Assembly: GCA_022496185.1 (NCBI GenBank)
Contig: WTXG01000106.1
Location: 1-64,000 of the forward strand
Origin: Multifurca ochricompacta
Lineage: Eukaryota > Basidiomycota > Agaricomycetes > Russulales > Russulaceae
Direction: 5' to 3'
Length of the DNA: 64,000 nucleotides
Shown: piece after piece, positions 32,569 to 44,627 of the stretch
Layout: every line of letters starts with the position of its first letter
Position numbering within the stretch: position 1 is the first letter of the stretch
The notes under the pieces: model-generated
The model's database searches: none
Seen by the model: only the letters and a program-made list of their open reading frames with translations
What the model was told of the DNA's origin: nothing
Program-made: the position numbers and the translations under genes

Positions 32569-33477
32569 ATCACAGCTGGCCGTGTCCAGATGGACCCTGC
32601 TAAATTAGAGGGTATTACGAAATGGCCTCCCCCACACACCCTGAAACAACTCCAAGCCTTCCTTGGATTCTGCAACTTCTACCAATGTTTTATCAAAGAC
32701 TTCTCCCTTATTGCCTGCCCCCTCCATGATCTCACCAAGAAAGATACCCCTTTCCTCTGGACTTCTGACCATGACCTTGCCTTTTCCACCCTACAGAACA
32801 CTTTCACCACTGCCCCTGTCCTTGCCCTCCCTGACCATACTAAAGCCTTCCATGTCATCACTGATGCCAGTGACTTTGCTATTGGTGCTATCCTTGAACA
32901 ACCTGATGAACTCAATCACTACCACCCCCTTGCTTTCCTATCCAAGTCCATGCTGGATGCTGAATGCAACTATGACATCCATGACAAAGAACTTCTTGCC
33001 ATCATTTGTGCTCTGGACACCTGGAGACACTACCTTGAGGGCGCAGCCCTTCCCTTTGAGGTGTGGACTGACCACAACAACCTGACTTACTTCTGCTCCA
33101 AGCAGAAACTCTCCCACCACCAAGCATGGTGGGCCCTTGAACTGTCTCGGTACAACTTCACCATTGTTCACAAACCTGGCTCTTTCAACAAATCTGATTC
33201 TCTGTCCCAGCATCCAGACCATAAAGAGGGGATAGAGCATGACAATGATGAGCACATACTCCTGGACTCTAAGTTTTTTCGCATTCAGGCCATGAAAACC
33301 ACAGTCACAACAACTCATGACTCCACTCTACACCACAGAATCAAAGACTGCCAAGACCATGACAATGAAGTCACCCAAGCCCTGACCACCATCTTGCACA
33401 ACAGGCCACACTCCCTTGCCAAAGGACTGGAGGACTGGAACCTAGAGAATGGCCTAATCCTACATAAAGGCCAAGTC
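32569..33477 (+). pseudogene. pol: pol of Gypsy D1, part 4 (RT thumb and RNase H)
   Basis: An open frame continues from YLGLVIT through the RT thumb/connection (FLGFCNFYQCFIKDFSLIA), RNase H (HVITDASDFAIGAILEQ, DKELLAIICALDTWRHYLEG, WTDHNNLTYF) and the start of the integrase linker (LAKGLEDWNLENGLILHKG). It is cut at 33477 by LTR C2; integrase is missing. No stop lies in this part. Confidence 0.9.
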
Positions 33478-33765
33478 TGTCATGAACTGACACCCTAGAA
33501 GACCTCCTGACCCCCCAGAAATCCCTAGATGCTCCCAGAGACCTTGTAGAACCCTCAGAGACAAAGATAACCCTAGATTAAGACCAGAGAAGGGCCGGTC
33601 CGGACCAGGGCCAGACTCCTGCCAAATTGGAAGACCTGTGGGAAGAGTACTAACAGAACCCCACAATGCCTAAACAGCAGTCCACAAACTGCAGACTGCG
33701 GACTGCAGATTTCTAAGCCCAAAAGTGGGGCTATTCTCATTGGTGGATCAGTAGGGAGTTAAAGC
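33478..33765 (+). repeat. LTR of family C (C2), truncated
   Basis: Nearly identical to 12803-13090. It ends abruptly where a reverse Copia LTR begins. No target duplication can be verified. Confidence 0.75.
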
Positions 33766-34277
33766 TGTCAAACAATCATGCTACTGGTTATACTGACTGT
33801 GGTTAGTAGCGGGTTAGGCTAGAAAAGACAAGTAACTTCAGATGTTAGAAGAACTCTATATTACTACACTACTGACCTAGAAAAGACAAGTACTATATGA
33901 AGCATTAGTCTAAAGGAAGTAGAGAGTAAACTAAAGGGAACTTACACTTCAGATGTTAGAAGAACTCTGAAGTGTAAGAGACGAAACAGACACCCTTATA
34001 TACCCATGGGGGCCAGGGGAAATGGTCTGTGCGCACTGGGAATAAGTCCACAAGTGCCGGACAATAAACAGAGAGGGATTAAGGCCATTGGCCAAAGAGA
34101 TATCACGTGCTTACTGCGCATTACTAAAGGTATCACTAATCAGCTGAGTAAGGTGAGAAAGAAATGTAATAAAGATATCGTAAAAAGTCCGAAACTCCGG
34201 AACCTAATCTAATCTTATCTACAGCTAAAGCGATTCCCAGATGCCTGAAGCATCTCCAGACACATTCCGTGTCAACA
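33766..34277 (-). repeat. Solo LTR of the Copia element, reverse
   Basis: This 512-bp reverse complement of the Copia LTR at 35380-35888 begins TGTCAAACAATCATG and ends GTGTCAACA. The flanks (AAAGC left, CCTAT right) do not match, and the two sides belong to different elements (C2 and D2), so one side was rearranged after insertion. Confidence 0.88.
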
Positions 34278-35379
34278 CCTATCAAGTCTACTACACCTGG
34301 AATGCCCAAGGGTGGACTACATACCGCCTTAGCACCTGCTCTGAATGACCTCAGAACGACCTCTTACTGCAGAAGAATTAGCTCAAGTCCCCTTTGGCTT
34401 TACCCACCCTATCTTTGACTACGATGACTGTGCTTTTGTTGCTACCTGGAAAGGAGACAACTACTACACTCAGACTCTTGGACATGACTGGAAATGTCTT
34501 CAGGACAGTTGCATCCTTCCTGTAAATGAATATCTCAGTAACTTCCCCAACATCGACCTCATCAGTAACCTTGACCCCCACACATTCTACGGAACATACA
34601 ACGGAAAGGAAGTCCATTGGTCTGACACCCATACAGCATGGGTCTACCTTAATAACCACCGTGTCCAATTCCCAGTTGCTTCTATCACCTCAGACGAAGA
34701 AGAAGTATCCCAGTCCCTTGAAGCTGTAGAGCAATCCCTTCATGCTATCACCCTCAGAACCCCCCCTGCTCTTCCATCCACATCCCTTGCCTCCACAACT
34801 ACTGCTATTGCTTCACACCCTCCAAAGACACCAACACCTCTGAATATCATGAGTACTACTGCCACCTCCAGTGGAAAGATCCTGGGATCACCTCCAGAAT
34901 CTTTTGATGGTCAAGCCTCTAAAGCAGAACATTTCTGGTCCCAGCTAGCCAACTACTACTACCTGAATGAAGGTGCCTTCACTGATGAGAGTAGATGAGT
35001 CTCTGCAGCCCTCACCCACTTTAAACTTGACACCCCAGCAGGCGAATGGGCCAGAGACCACACCAACACTGCACTCCAAGCCAACCCCCCTTCCTTTGGG
35101 ACCTGGGACCGCTTCAGAATTGACTTTGAAAAACAGTTCATTCCAGTAGAAAGTTGCCTCCTGTCCACCAAGGCCATGTATGAAATTCGCCAAGGCACTT
35201 GCCCCTTCAATGACTGGTACCAAGAATGGTCCACCCATGCTACTCATGCTACAGTGGACAAAAACACCAAGATCTATGCCTTCCAAAGCATGATCAATCA
35301 AGGTCTAGGACAGAAGCTCCTTGGACTATCCCCCCAACCCACCACACTCTGTGATCTTGTCACTAAGGCCAGAGAATTT

Positions 35380-35888
35380 TGTTGACACAGGATGTGTCTG
35401 GAGATGCTTCAGGCATCTAAGGTTCACTTCAGCTGCAGATTAGATTAGATTAGATTTCGGAGTATCGGACTTTTTATGTTATCCTTATTACATTTCTTTC
35501 TCACCTTACTCAGCTGATTAGTGATGGACTTAGTAATGCGCAGTAAGCATGTGATATCTCATTAGCCAATGGCCTTTATCCCTCTCTGTTTAATGTCCGG
35601 CACTTGTGGACTTATTCCCAGTGCGCACAGACCATTTCCCCTGGCCCCCATGGGTATATAAGGGTGTCTGTTTCATCTCTTTCACTTCAGAGTTTCTTCA
35701 ACCTCTGAAGTGTAAGTTCTACTATACTTTCTTCTTTACCTTTGACTAACGTCTCTTGTAGATACTTGTCTTTTAGGTCAGTAGTATAGTTGTATAAGAG
35801 TTTCTTCAACCTCTGAAGTATACTTGTCTTTTAGCCTAACCTGCTAACTAACCACAGTCAGTATAACCAGCAGCATGATTGTTTGACA
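35380..35888 (+). repeat. 5' LTR of Copia
   Basis: 509 bp. It has a TATA box (GGGTATATAAGGG, about 35653) followed by a perfect 8-bp hairpin CTTCAGAG...CTCTGAAG (35695-35720) and a second copy of part of it about 110 bp later. A short GATTA tandem repeat lies at 35438-35456. Confidence 0.93.
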
Positions 35889-36825
35889 GGTTATGGGCCC
35901 TGCCGCTCATACTGATCTGTAATTCCCTTTTGTTCATTACAGCCCAACTCGCTTTGCACACACAAGCTCACAAAAGCTTTCAAGTCTTTCCCACCAGCTT
36001 CTTCCAGTGAGCTTTCTTATTTACCGTCTGTGCACCTTAACACCTCACAGGATGACACAGTTTACTGCTCATCCTGAACTGTTTGGCTAGCCCTTCGGGG
36101 TTCTTGCAAAAGGTGACGAGGGACCCTAAGCGGGTGAAACACCTTGAGCTCCTTGAGTGCGCACTAGGTATTAGTAACTTCATAGTTGTAGCTGGGTTTT
36201 CGTCCCATAGATAGTCTTAGTAGGCCTATAGCCAGAAGCTTGTGGCTTTAAGTCCAGTCAATGCTTGGCTCTGTCTGTAAGCCGGGTTTAGTGACCTGCA
36301 TGTAGAGTTTAGGGTCTAGAACAAGGCATGGGTAGTCACTCCCATGACGCTTGGGCTCGATACAAGTAGGCTGCACTACTATAGTCTATACATAGTAGAT
36401 ATAGTCTCCATCTCTGGGCATAAGTATTCGTTGCCTTTGTAGGGTAACCACACCCTACCAGAGACAGACTAGACATCTACTTAGTCATGGCCCCAATCAT
36501 CTAGGGCTTAATCATGGACTCCACCACCAGCATTAGAGGAAGGGCTATACACCCTTTGTCTCTAATGGAACTTGCGGTTGGCTCCTCCATGACATGACTC
36601 CCAGTCTTGTTTACACTAGACACTCTGGCTAGTCTACCAGAGCTTATGTCTAGTTGCAGGATTGCGTTAGACAGCTCTTACTATACCTAGAAAGTCGCAC
36701 AACAAAGGCAGGACCTTCTTAGGTTCTGAAGCATAGCGCCACAGTGTGGGGTGGCACTCTTAAGCGAGACCTGGGCACTGGTTCTAATTGCTCCTTGGAA
36801 CCAGGAACTTTTATAACATCTCAAA

Positions 36826-37805
36826 ATGCTGTCCTCCATTGTCTTCCCTCCCTCCTCCAAGATGGAGCGCCTTGATGGCTCAAACTGGCAAGTTTGGTCT
36901 GCCAACTTCAATGCCCTTTTGAGGATGAATGGGCTCAGGAGACACATTATTACCACCTACCCTGACATGCCCCTCCTCCCAGAGGACAAAGAAGAAAGGA
37001 AAAAATGCAGAAGGAGGTTATTGATCCCATCCTTAGGGAATGGATGGGAGAGGAGGAAATGTTAATTGGGCTACTCTATCTTAATGTAACCCAGGAGGTT
37101 TACTCTCAAGTAACCTCCGATGCCGACTATCCTTCTCTTTTTGAGAAGTATAGTAAGTTGGAACAGCTTTATGGTGCTGTAGGGAGCATGGCCATGTATA
37201 ATTTGTGGCTTGCCCTGGTGTCCTTCCGTTTGGATGAAGGACAGTCTTTCAGGACCCAATTACAAAAGGTCCTGGATGCCAGGAGTACCCTTAGGGAGAA
37301 CGGGATGGAGGTCAATGACCTCCAGATGAGCTTTATTCTATTAAAAGCTCTCCCTGATTCCTACAGTACCATTGCTGGCTCCATACTGGCCTCTGGCGAT
37401 CCAGAGCGTCTTTCTCCTCAGGACCTTGTGCAGAGGTTCCTAAATGAAGAAAGTCGCCTGGCTGGTCCCTCGGGAAGTGGTAGTGCTGTCCTATCTAAGG
37501 CAGCACCTGTCAAATCTAAAAAACCTACAAATTTATCACCACTTCCCGCTGCTGCCCCTAGTTCACAAGGGGTGGTCTGCTTCTATTGCCAAAAGCCTGG
37601 ACACAAGTCCAATGCTTGTGCAAAGAAGAAGAAGGACCTGGAGAATGCCAAAAAGGGCAAGGCAGGGAACAAGAAGAGGGCTGAGGCCCAACATGTAAAC
37701 ACTATAGCCACTGTAGTTAACGGTAGTGGCAAAATAGAGGAGGTGCAAGAAGCACCTCGCATTCCCTTTATGTTCACACCTATAATCTGGATAACAATTC
37801 AGATT
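36826..37805 (+). pseudogene. gag: gag of Copia
   Basis: Starts at ATG 36826 (MLSSIVFPPSSKMERLDG). The N-terminal Copia gag domain (LDGSNWQVWSANFNALL), the UBN2-like helical core (YGAVGSMAMYNLWLALVSF, TQLQKVLDARSTLREN) and a CCHC knuckle CFYCQKPGHKSNAC (about 37580) are clear. One base is missing from an A-run at 36999-37005, shifting the frame, and another shift near 37780 separates gag from protease. In an intact copy gag and pol would be one long frame or joined by a single shift. Confidence 0.88.
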
Positions 37806-40800
37806 ATTGGATGCTTGATAGTGGTGCAACGGCACATTTCAGTCCAAACCTTGAAGACTTTGATACATACAAAGTCGACACAACCCATGAAGTATCACTG
37901 GGTGACAACTCCATAGTCAAAACAAGTGGAGTTGGCACTGTGGTCATCAGAACTGATCAAGGTTTCGACTTGGAATTGAGCAATGTGCTCCACATGCCTG
38001 GAGGACATAAAATACTCTCCACCAGTGCCCTAGTAGAAAAAGGGGCAACTGTGTTCTTTGATAATAAGAAGGCAACAATAAAATATGGCGATAACATTAT
38101 AGTGGAAGCATGGAAGTTTGGCAAACTGTACTGGGTACTAGGCAAACACGTCCTAAACAGTATCCATACATCTGCATCTGCCTCACTAGAAATCTGGCAT
38201 CAAAGAATGGGCCATATGTCTAAAGAAGCCCTGAAAAGATATGCTCCTGAGGCGGTTAAAGGCCTCAAGATTAATAATAGCCAAGTGGAAGACAAGCCAT
38301 GTTATGGCTGTGAAATGGGCAAGTCACATCATCTTCCATTTCCCCCATCTTCAAAGCGCGCATCAGCCCCCCTTGAGATCCTTCATAGTGATCTTGTAGG
38401 TCCCTTGCAGTGCAGTTCAATACAAGGGAATCTATACTTTGCCACCTTCTTGGACGACTTTAGCAGATACGCTTTAATCATTCCAATGAAGTCTAAAGAT
38501 CTGTTCACACCAGTTTTTAATAAACTGAAGACACTACTTGAAAACAAATTTAATCACAAAATCAAGTGTCTTCACACAGATCGTGGTGGCGAGTATGTTA
38601 ACAAGGCGCTGAAACAACGCTTGAAGATTTTGGCATAGAGCATAAACTTACGATGCCGTATAGTCCACAACAGAATGGAAGGGCTGAGAGATTTAATAGA
38701 ACCATAATGGAAAAAGGCACTAGCATGCTGCACAATGCTGGCCTGTCTCTTGGTTTCTGGGAGTGTGCTGTCGAGACAGCATGTCATATATATAACAGAA
38801 CTCCCATCCGTTCTAATAAGTGGAAAACTCCGCTTGAGCTTCTGGTCAGGAACAAACCAGATGTCTCGTACTTTAAGGTCTTTGGATGCAAAGCCTATTA
38901 TCATGTTCCAGAGGGCAAACGGCGTAAATTAGATCCCAAAGCCAGGGAAGCCGTCTTTGTCGGGTATGAACCCACTTCTAAGGGTTATACACTTTGGGAT
39001 AGTCGTACCCGGTCTCTCATCTCTTCACGAGATGTTACATTTGATGAGAGATCCTTCCCATCCCGCTCTGATAAGGACAACAGAGCAGAGAAATACATAG
39101 AGCAACCAAGTCAAGGTGGCTCATTCACTTTACCTGGTGGCAATGTCCAGCCACCACCAGCAACTGCTACACATGTTCCTGAGGCTCCTCAGCATGAGGA
39201 AGACCTGGAAGAGGAACAGGAGGACATAGTACCTCCTCAATTAGCACCACAGCCTACCACACCCACACGTAATGTAGACACCACACACCCTCAGACTATT
39301 TATCAGACCCCTCCATCTCAAATCATGGAACCTTCCTCCCCTCCCAAAAGAACCAAGGCAATCAGAAAATCACAAAGGATTGCAGACAGAATTCCTCAAC
39401 CTAATTTTCAGAGGACAAGTCCACATTCTGAACGACGAGATAGGGCAATCCAAGAAGATTTAGACTTGGATACTGCACATCCCAATCGCAATCGTCGTCT
39501 GAATCCTCGCTTCTACAACAAGGATAATGCAGAGTTTGTGCAAGGTTCTTCCAGACTTGGTCAGATGGATCTACTTAATGCTGCAGGATCACCTTATAGG
39601 GATCCTCTTACATTTAAAGAAGCAATGGAGTCTGATAATGCCAGTGATTGGCTTGAGGCATGTCAATATGAAATTGATGCCTTAGAAAAACTTAAAGTGT
39701 GGCGCCTTGAAGACCTTCCTGAAGGTAGAAAGGCTGTAAAGTCCAAATGGGTCTTTAAATTGAAAGCAGATGGACGCTTTCGTGCTAGGCTTGTAGCAAA
39801 AGGGTTCACCCAAATAGAAGGGGTGGACTTCGACGAAACTTTCTCCCCAGTTGCCAGATTTGAGTCTCTTAGACTATTATTAGCATTGGCCGCGCTTGAG
39901 GATTGGGAAATCCACCAAATGGATGTCAAATCGGCATTTCTACATGGCAACCTGGATGAGGAGATTTACATGGAGCAACCTGTCGGTTTCATCGTTGCTG
40001 GACAAGAGTCCAAAGTTTGTAGGCTACAGAAGGCTCTGTACGGCCTCAAACAAGCTTCCTGGGCATGGAACTTGCAATTCCATGCAGTTCTCAATGAACT
40101 GAGCTTTACTTGGACGTACTCTGATGCAGGAGTATATGTGTATCATCACCAAGAGGGGGATGGTTCACTTTTCGTCATTTTATATGTTGATGACATCACT
40201 ATACTTGGGTCCTCCACTAAGAAGATACAATGGCTGAAGGACTCTCTATCTAGCCGATATGAGATGACCGATCTTGGTGAAATCCAGTCCTACCTTGGAG
40301 TTAACATCACCAGGGATCGTCCTAACAAGACACTGGATATAGACCAGACAGCCTATGTATCCTCTATAGTTGAGAGGTTTGGAATGGGGGATTCCAACCC
40401 AGTATATACTCCTCTACCCTCTGGCATGGATGTTCATTTGGTCAAGTTTGAAGACCAAGCATCTACCTCTGATATTAAGAGGTATCAGCAGTTAATGGGG
40501 TCTCTGCTTTGGGTGCAGATTGGAAGCAGACCTGACATTAGTTTTGCTGTTGCACGCCTTAGCCAATTTGCTTCCAACCCTTCCCAGCAGCACATGTGAC
40601 TAGCAAAGTATGTCTTAGCGTATTTAAATGCTACAAAAGACTACAAGTTGCGCTATTCTGGAGGGAATGGTGAAGTAGGCCTTCATGGCTTTGCGGACTC
40701 CTCATGGGGAGATCAAGAGGACCGCCACTCCACCTCAGGCTACGTCTTTTTCCTTGCTAATGGAGCCATTAGCTGGTGCTCCAGGAAGCAAAAGACAGTA

Positions 40801-41145
40801 GCACAGTCCACCACTGAAGCCGAATATATGAGCCTTGCTGAGGCTTCAAATCAGGCAGCGTGGTATAGGACGTTTATGCAGGAATTGGGGTATAAAGTTT
40901 CTTCACCCATACAACTGCATTGTGACAACAAGGGTGCAGTAGATCTTGCATTAAACCCTGTCACAGGAAGGCGATCAAAGCACATACCAATAAAGTACCA
41001 TGCCATTAGGGAGTATGTAGAATCACACCAGATTGACTTGGTGCGAACTCCCACTGGAGAGATGCTAGCAGATGGCCTTACAAAGTCTCTGCCTAGATCA
41101 TCTTTTGACCTCATGGTAACTGGATTTGGACTGGTGCTGGAATGA
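37806..41145 (+). pseudogene. pol: pol of Copia (protease, integrase, RT, RNase H)
   Basis: Protease motif MLDSGATAHF (37811). The GAG-pre-integrase domain follows (WHQRMGHMSKEAL, CYGCEMGKSHH, zinc-binding HHCC), then the integrase core with D, D, E (HSDLVGPL, HTDRGGEY, NGRAERFNR), a Pro/Glu-rich linker (39110-39400), RT with YVDD (about 40187) and RNase H (ADSSWGDQEDRHSTSGY, TEAEYMSLAEA). A one-base deletion near 38620 shifts the frame inside integrase, and a TGA at 40597 (HM*LAKYVL, Arg expected) is the only premature stop. It is otherwise complete to TGA 41143. Confidence 0.93.
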
Positions 41146-41449
41146 AGGAGCTGGAATCTGGAGACGTTGAATACCATTTTCACTCTCCCACCATGCAACA
41201 TGAGCACGTTCTCAACCTCGAGAGTGACGCAAGTGGTGTGTGAGTATGCCAGAAGTAGACTCAAAGATGTCAAGCATCACAGCTTGCATAAGCGAATCTA
41301 CAACTCGTATGCAAAACTCACAACCTGCACTTGAGAGTTAGAGAAGTTGGATCTCTGGCTGGTGATATGTTCATTCAATTGTGAACAGCAGTGTGCTCAT
41401 TCAAATCATTCCACTTAATTAAATGATCGATGCCTTCACCATGGAGGGA

Positions 41450-41958
41450 TGTTGACACAGGACATGTCTGGAGATGCTTCAGGCATCTAAGGTTCACTTC
41501 AGCTGCAGATTAGATTAGATTAGATTTCGGAGTATCGGACTTTTTATGTTATCCTTATTACATTTCTTTCTCACCTTACTCAGCTGATTAGTGATGGACT
41601 TAGTAATGCGCAGTAAGCATGTGATATCTCATTAGCCAATGGCCTTTATCCCTCTCTGTTTAATGTCCGGCACTTGTGGACTTATTCCCAGTGTGCACAG
41701 ACCATTTCCCCTGGCCCCCATGGGTATATAAGGGTGTCTGTTTCGTCTCTTTCACTTCAGAGTTTCTTCAACCTCTGAAGTGTAAGTTCTACTATACTTT
41801 CTTCTTTACCTTTGACTAACGTCTCTTGTAGATACTTGTCTTTTAGGTCAGTAGTATAGTTGTATAAGAGTTTCTTCAACCTCTGAAGTATACTTGTCTT
41901 TTAGCCTAACCCGCTAACTAACCACAGTCAGTATAACCAGCAGCATGATTGTTTGACA
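41450..41958 (+). repeat. 3' LTR of Copia
   Basis: 509 bp, about 99% identical to the 5' LTR. One adjacent pair of differences reads GATGTG in the 5' LTR and GACATG here, as expected if an ancestral GACGTG lost its CpG independently on each side. Confidence 0.93.
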
Positions 41959-42500
41959 AATTTGATGCAGCATGGCAGCTTTATGGCAAGACCACCAAGC
42001 CTTGGCCTCTCCATCTGCACATTGGAGAAGCTACCACTGACAACCAAGAAGCCCAAGTCAACTTTGTTGCCTCTTCCCAGCCCAGAAACCCTAGCACCCC
42101 TCCACGCACTACCAAGTTAACCCCAGAAGAAAAGAAGCATCAACAAGAAAATAAGCTTTGCTTCTATTGTGGGAAGCCTAATCACATTGCCAATCAATGC
42201 CACAGCAAGACCAGAGCCATCCAAGGTCAAGGACCTCCTCGCTCTACCCCAGTAAGAGCCCTGGCATCAGAAGAAGCACCCCCCCAAGCACCACAACCCC
42301 CCCTGACTACCTCTCAGTATCCGCCACCAAGAGCTATGAAGATCCAGTACCATACATGATGGATGAAGACAGACCTTTGGATTTTTAACATGTCCTACAG
42401 CTGCACTGTCTGTGAGGACTTCTTGTAACCCCAGTGTTCCTTGTACAAGCCGCTCTGCGGTCCTAGATAACCTTGGTTTTGAGCATGTATCCTTGTTAGT

Positions 42501-43398
42501 TGTCATGGCTCTACTTTATTTTCCTTTATTTTTCTCCCTTTTAGGATCACATGACTGTGGGAAGATTACCCAGCAGTCTCAACACGTGATCATGGGAATG
42601 TAGTCGTGACATGGATCATGTGACCGAGTCACATGTAATAGTCACATGCTGCTTAGTCAGCACAAGAGCCACTCAACAATAACAAGTCGATCCTCTATTG
42701 TGTTTACCACAATAGGCAAAGCCCCACAGTCTAGACCAAGTGGAGCTGTTATCAAGATAAGAGGAGTCCAGCCTAGAAGGTTCTAGGTAAGTGGAGCTCT
42801 AGATAAGGGCCCAGGTTGGGCCATGGCCAATTTTAGCACAGAATCATATGTATCAGTAGATAGACGTGTTCCAGACCTAAGGGCTAGACCACATATCAGT
42901 TATCTACTCCACAATGACGTCATTATGACATCACATTGTGGAGCATGATCAGTCAGCAGAGTAAAGCAGCTTACGAATCACAAAGATAAGGCTCAGTCAG
43001 CAATACAGCTGACTGATACTTGCTGATTCTTGCTTACACTCACTGCTTACCTCGTTACACTGAGAAATGTATATAAGACCCTCTGTAACAGCCTGTAGCC
43101 CCCATCTTGTCCTCTTGGGGCTGCAGGTGAGTAACTGTCTACACGAGTTCGATACATAGTGCTAATGGTATACTGCCTCCCTGTGTGACTTGATCCTTTG
43201 GATCTTGTCCTCTTGGGGCTGCAGCTTCTTCCAGTTTCAGAACGCCGTCATCGTGGTTGCATAAACCACAGTGGGTGACACAGTTCCTGGTCATTGCTTG
43301 ACGCGTGACGTTTGCCTCCGCGGTACGCCCAACGACTTAGGTCACCACACCTTTGCCCTTCTTGGTTACTAATCGTACACAGAGCTTCACCCGTTACA
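42501..43398 (+). repeat. 5' LTR of B-2
   Basis: TGTCATGGCTCTAC...CACCCGTTACA. It is 10 bp shorter than the 3' LTR owing to a deletion between TCTAGA-type repeats near 42733. TATA about 43070; inferred transcript start ATCTTGTCCT 43104-43113. Confidence 0.93.
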
Positions 43399-43400
43399 TT

Positions 43401-43410
43401 AGGACAAGAT
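43401..43410 (+). promoter_or_regulatory. Primer-binding site, self-priming type (B-2)
   Basis: AGGACAAGAT, two bases after the LTR, exactly complements ATCTTGTCCT at 43104-43113. The leader that follows (43411-44085) has no gene. Confidence 0.72.
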
Positions 43411-44084
43411 TGTATCCTACATGTCCTCCCAGTTTCGGGCCGGCACTTTAAATCTTTTTTCACAGCAGTAGTAGTGTTTCAAATAGTCTTAGTTACAACC
43501 CCTGGGGTCGGAGGCCTGATCAGACAGTAGCTGAGTTGAGCCAATAATTCATAGCCAAGGCGGTGATCAGAGATATACCTGAGTAGTGGTTATCCTGGTT
43601 GCTTGGTCATTCCAAACTCGAGTTGTTGTGTTTACACGCGCTTGGGGATCATCTGTGCTGGATCTCCTACCAAGGAGTGTAAAACTGGGCAGAGCTGAGG
43701 GGGCCCCGGGAAACCGGTGACGAACTCAGAGAGACATCTGTCAGAACCGATTTCAGAGCACTTGGGCTCGTGTCCCTTGTGTGAGAGGCAGCCAATAGGT
43801 CGAGGAGACTGCGGCAGACAGCCTTGGGCTCTGTAACTTCCCATATCATTTTTCCTGGTGCTTGTCATTACCGCCGGAGCTTGGCTAGTGCACTCTTGTG
43901 TGCATTAGTATTCGCCTCTTTGGTTGACACACCCTTTCATCCTGTGCTTAGCGTTGCATGGCACTTGTAACATCGAAACACACCAAAACTACGAAGCTTC
44001 TGGTCCAGTGGACCACCTTCCATACCTTTTTCCACGACGCTGCACATTCCGTGGGTCGACCGTATCATCCGGCGCGCTAGAGAG

Positions 44085-44624
44085 CATGTCCAACAACTTC
44101 GAAGGAGAGGAAGACACATTTTAACGCCGCTGCTTCCTATTCAGGAGCAGCCGCATCAGGAAGACGTGACTGCGGAGAACATTCTTCCGCAACACCCCGA
44201 CTTCCCTTTCACTTTCAACAACCTTCCCTCGACAATCTCCTTCGATCTAGCATATCACTACCATTGGGATAACACCCAAGAAGAACATTTTGCCACACCT
44301 GCCTCTTCTACTATAGAAGGATCAGAAGGCGCTCTCTCCACCTCCCCTACTCTCCACGAAGCCAACAACATTGTTGAAGAAAGCTTCGAGGACAAACGGG
44401 ACATTTATCTTTACTGCGACAGACTGGTGCGCAACTGGTTAAACGAAATAACCGAACGTTTACACCACCACCCGTCTGCCGAGGCCGAACTTAGAGAGCT
44501 TTTTGGCAACTGGTATCTCCCCGGTACAGAAGTAACAGTCACCGACCTTGTCGCACGCGCCACTGAGTGGGAAGAAGAAGAAGAAGAAGAAATTGAGTCA
44601 GAATTAGAATATCTGACCAACTGA
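44085..44624 (+). CDS. ORF0 of Gypsy B-2
   Basis: Same layout as in B1: a 12-codon ATG frame (MSNNFEGEEDTF) ends at TTT TAA, ORF0 is open in the -1 frame (FPFTFNNLPSTISFDLAYHY, LFGNWYLPGTEVTVTDL, a Glu-run), and a TGA at 44622-44624 precedes gag in the same frame. The protein is 95% like B1 ORF0, with a three-codon expansion of the Glu run. The copies differ mainly in conservative or silent positions, which suggests that ORF0 was coding when they were active. Confidence 0.6.
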   Translation, partial: HVQQLRRRGRHILTPLLPIQEQPHQEDVTAENILPQHPDFPFTFNNLPSTISFDLAYHYHWDNTQEEHFATPASSTIEGSEGALSTSPTLHEANNIVEESFEDKRDIYLYCDRLVRNWLNEITERLHHHPSAEAELRELFGNWYLPGTEVTVTDLVARATEWEEEEEEEIESELEYLTN

Positions 44625-44627
44625 ACG

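Larger units (their letters stand above)
22609..33477 (+). mobile_element. Ty3/Gypsy family D, copy D1, decayed and truncated
   Basis: D1 comprises an upstream ORF, gag, and pol up to the end of RNase H. It has no LTR of its own in the window: the left side abuts the B1 3' LTR and the right side is cut by LTR C2 at 33478, before integrase. Three clean insertions split it: a reverse F LTR nest (27554-30051, CACCC), a solo A LTR (30764-31348, AAGAA) and a solo B LTR (31657-32563, TAGTC). Removing them restores a single colinear element, so D is older than A, B, F and G in this locus. Confidence 0.88.
35380..41958 (+). mobile_element. Ty1/Copia element, complete with both LTRs
   Basis: Two 509-bp LTRs (TGTTGACACAGG...GTTTGACA) are flanked by the 5-bp duplication AATTT (35375-35379, 41959-41963) in D2 gag; D1 shows the empty site. 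The order gag, protease, integrase, RT, RNase H is that of Copia. The LTRs differ at about five positions, all at CpG-derived dinucleotides, so the insertion is recent. Three single-base frameshifts and one TGA break the polyprotein. A polypurine tract (GGAGGGA) precedes the 3' LTR. The 940-bp leader (35889-36825) holds no gene I can see. Confidence 0.95.
34345..42388 (+). pseudogene. gag: gag of Gypsy D2, split by Copia
   Basis: ATG 34345 overlaps the preceding ORF stop (ATGA), giving a 218-codon frame to TGA 34996, which is CGA in D1. The frame continues to 35379, is interrupted by the Copia element, and resumes at 41964 (DAAWQLYGKTTKPW) through the CCHC knuckle CFYCGKPNHIANQC to TAA 42386-42388. 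The N-terminal domain (FDYDDCAFVATWKGDNYY, WSDTHTAWVYLNNHRVQFP) is fused to the gag core in one frame, unlike family B where a stop separates the two. A 112-base pol stub follows. Confidence 0.9.
34278..42500 (+). mobile_element. Ty3/Gypsy family D, copy D2, truncated at both ends
   Basis: Contains only the last codons of the upstream ORF, gag, and the first about 110 bases of pol. It begins abruptly at a reverse Copia LTR and ends abruptly at the B-2 5' LTR (42501). A full-length Copia element (35380-41958) splits gag. Sequence is about 95% like D1 and is better preserved. Confidence 0.88.
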
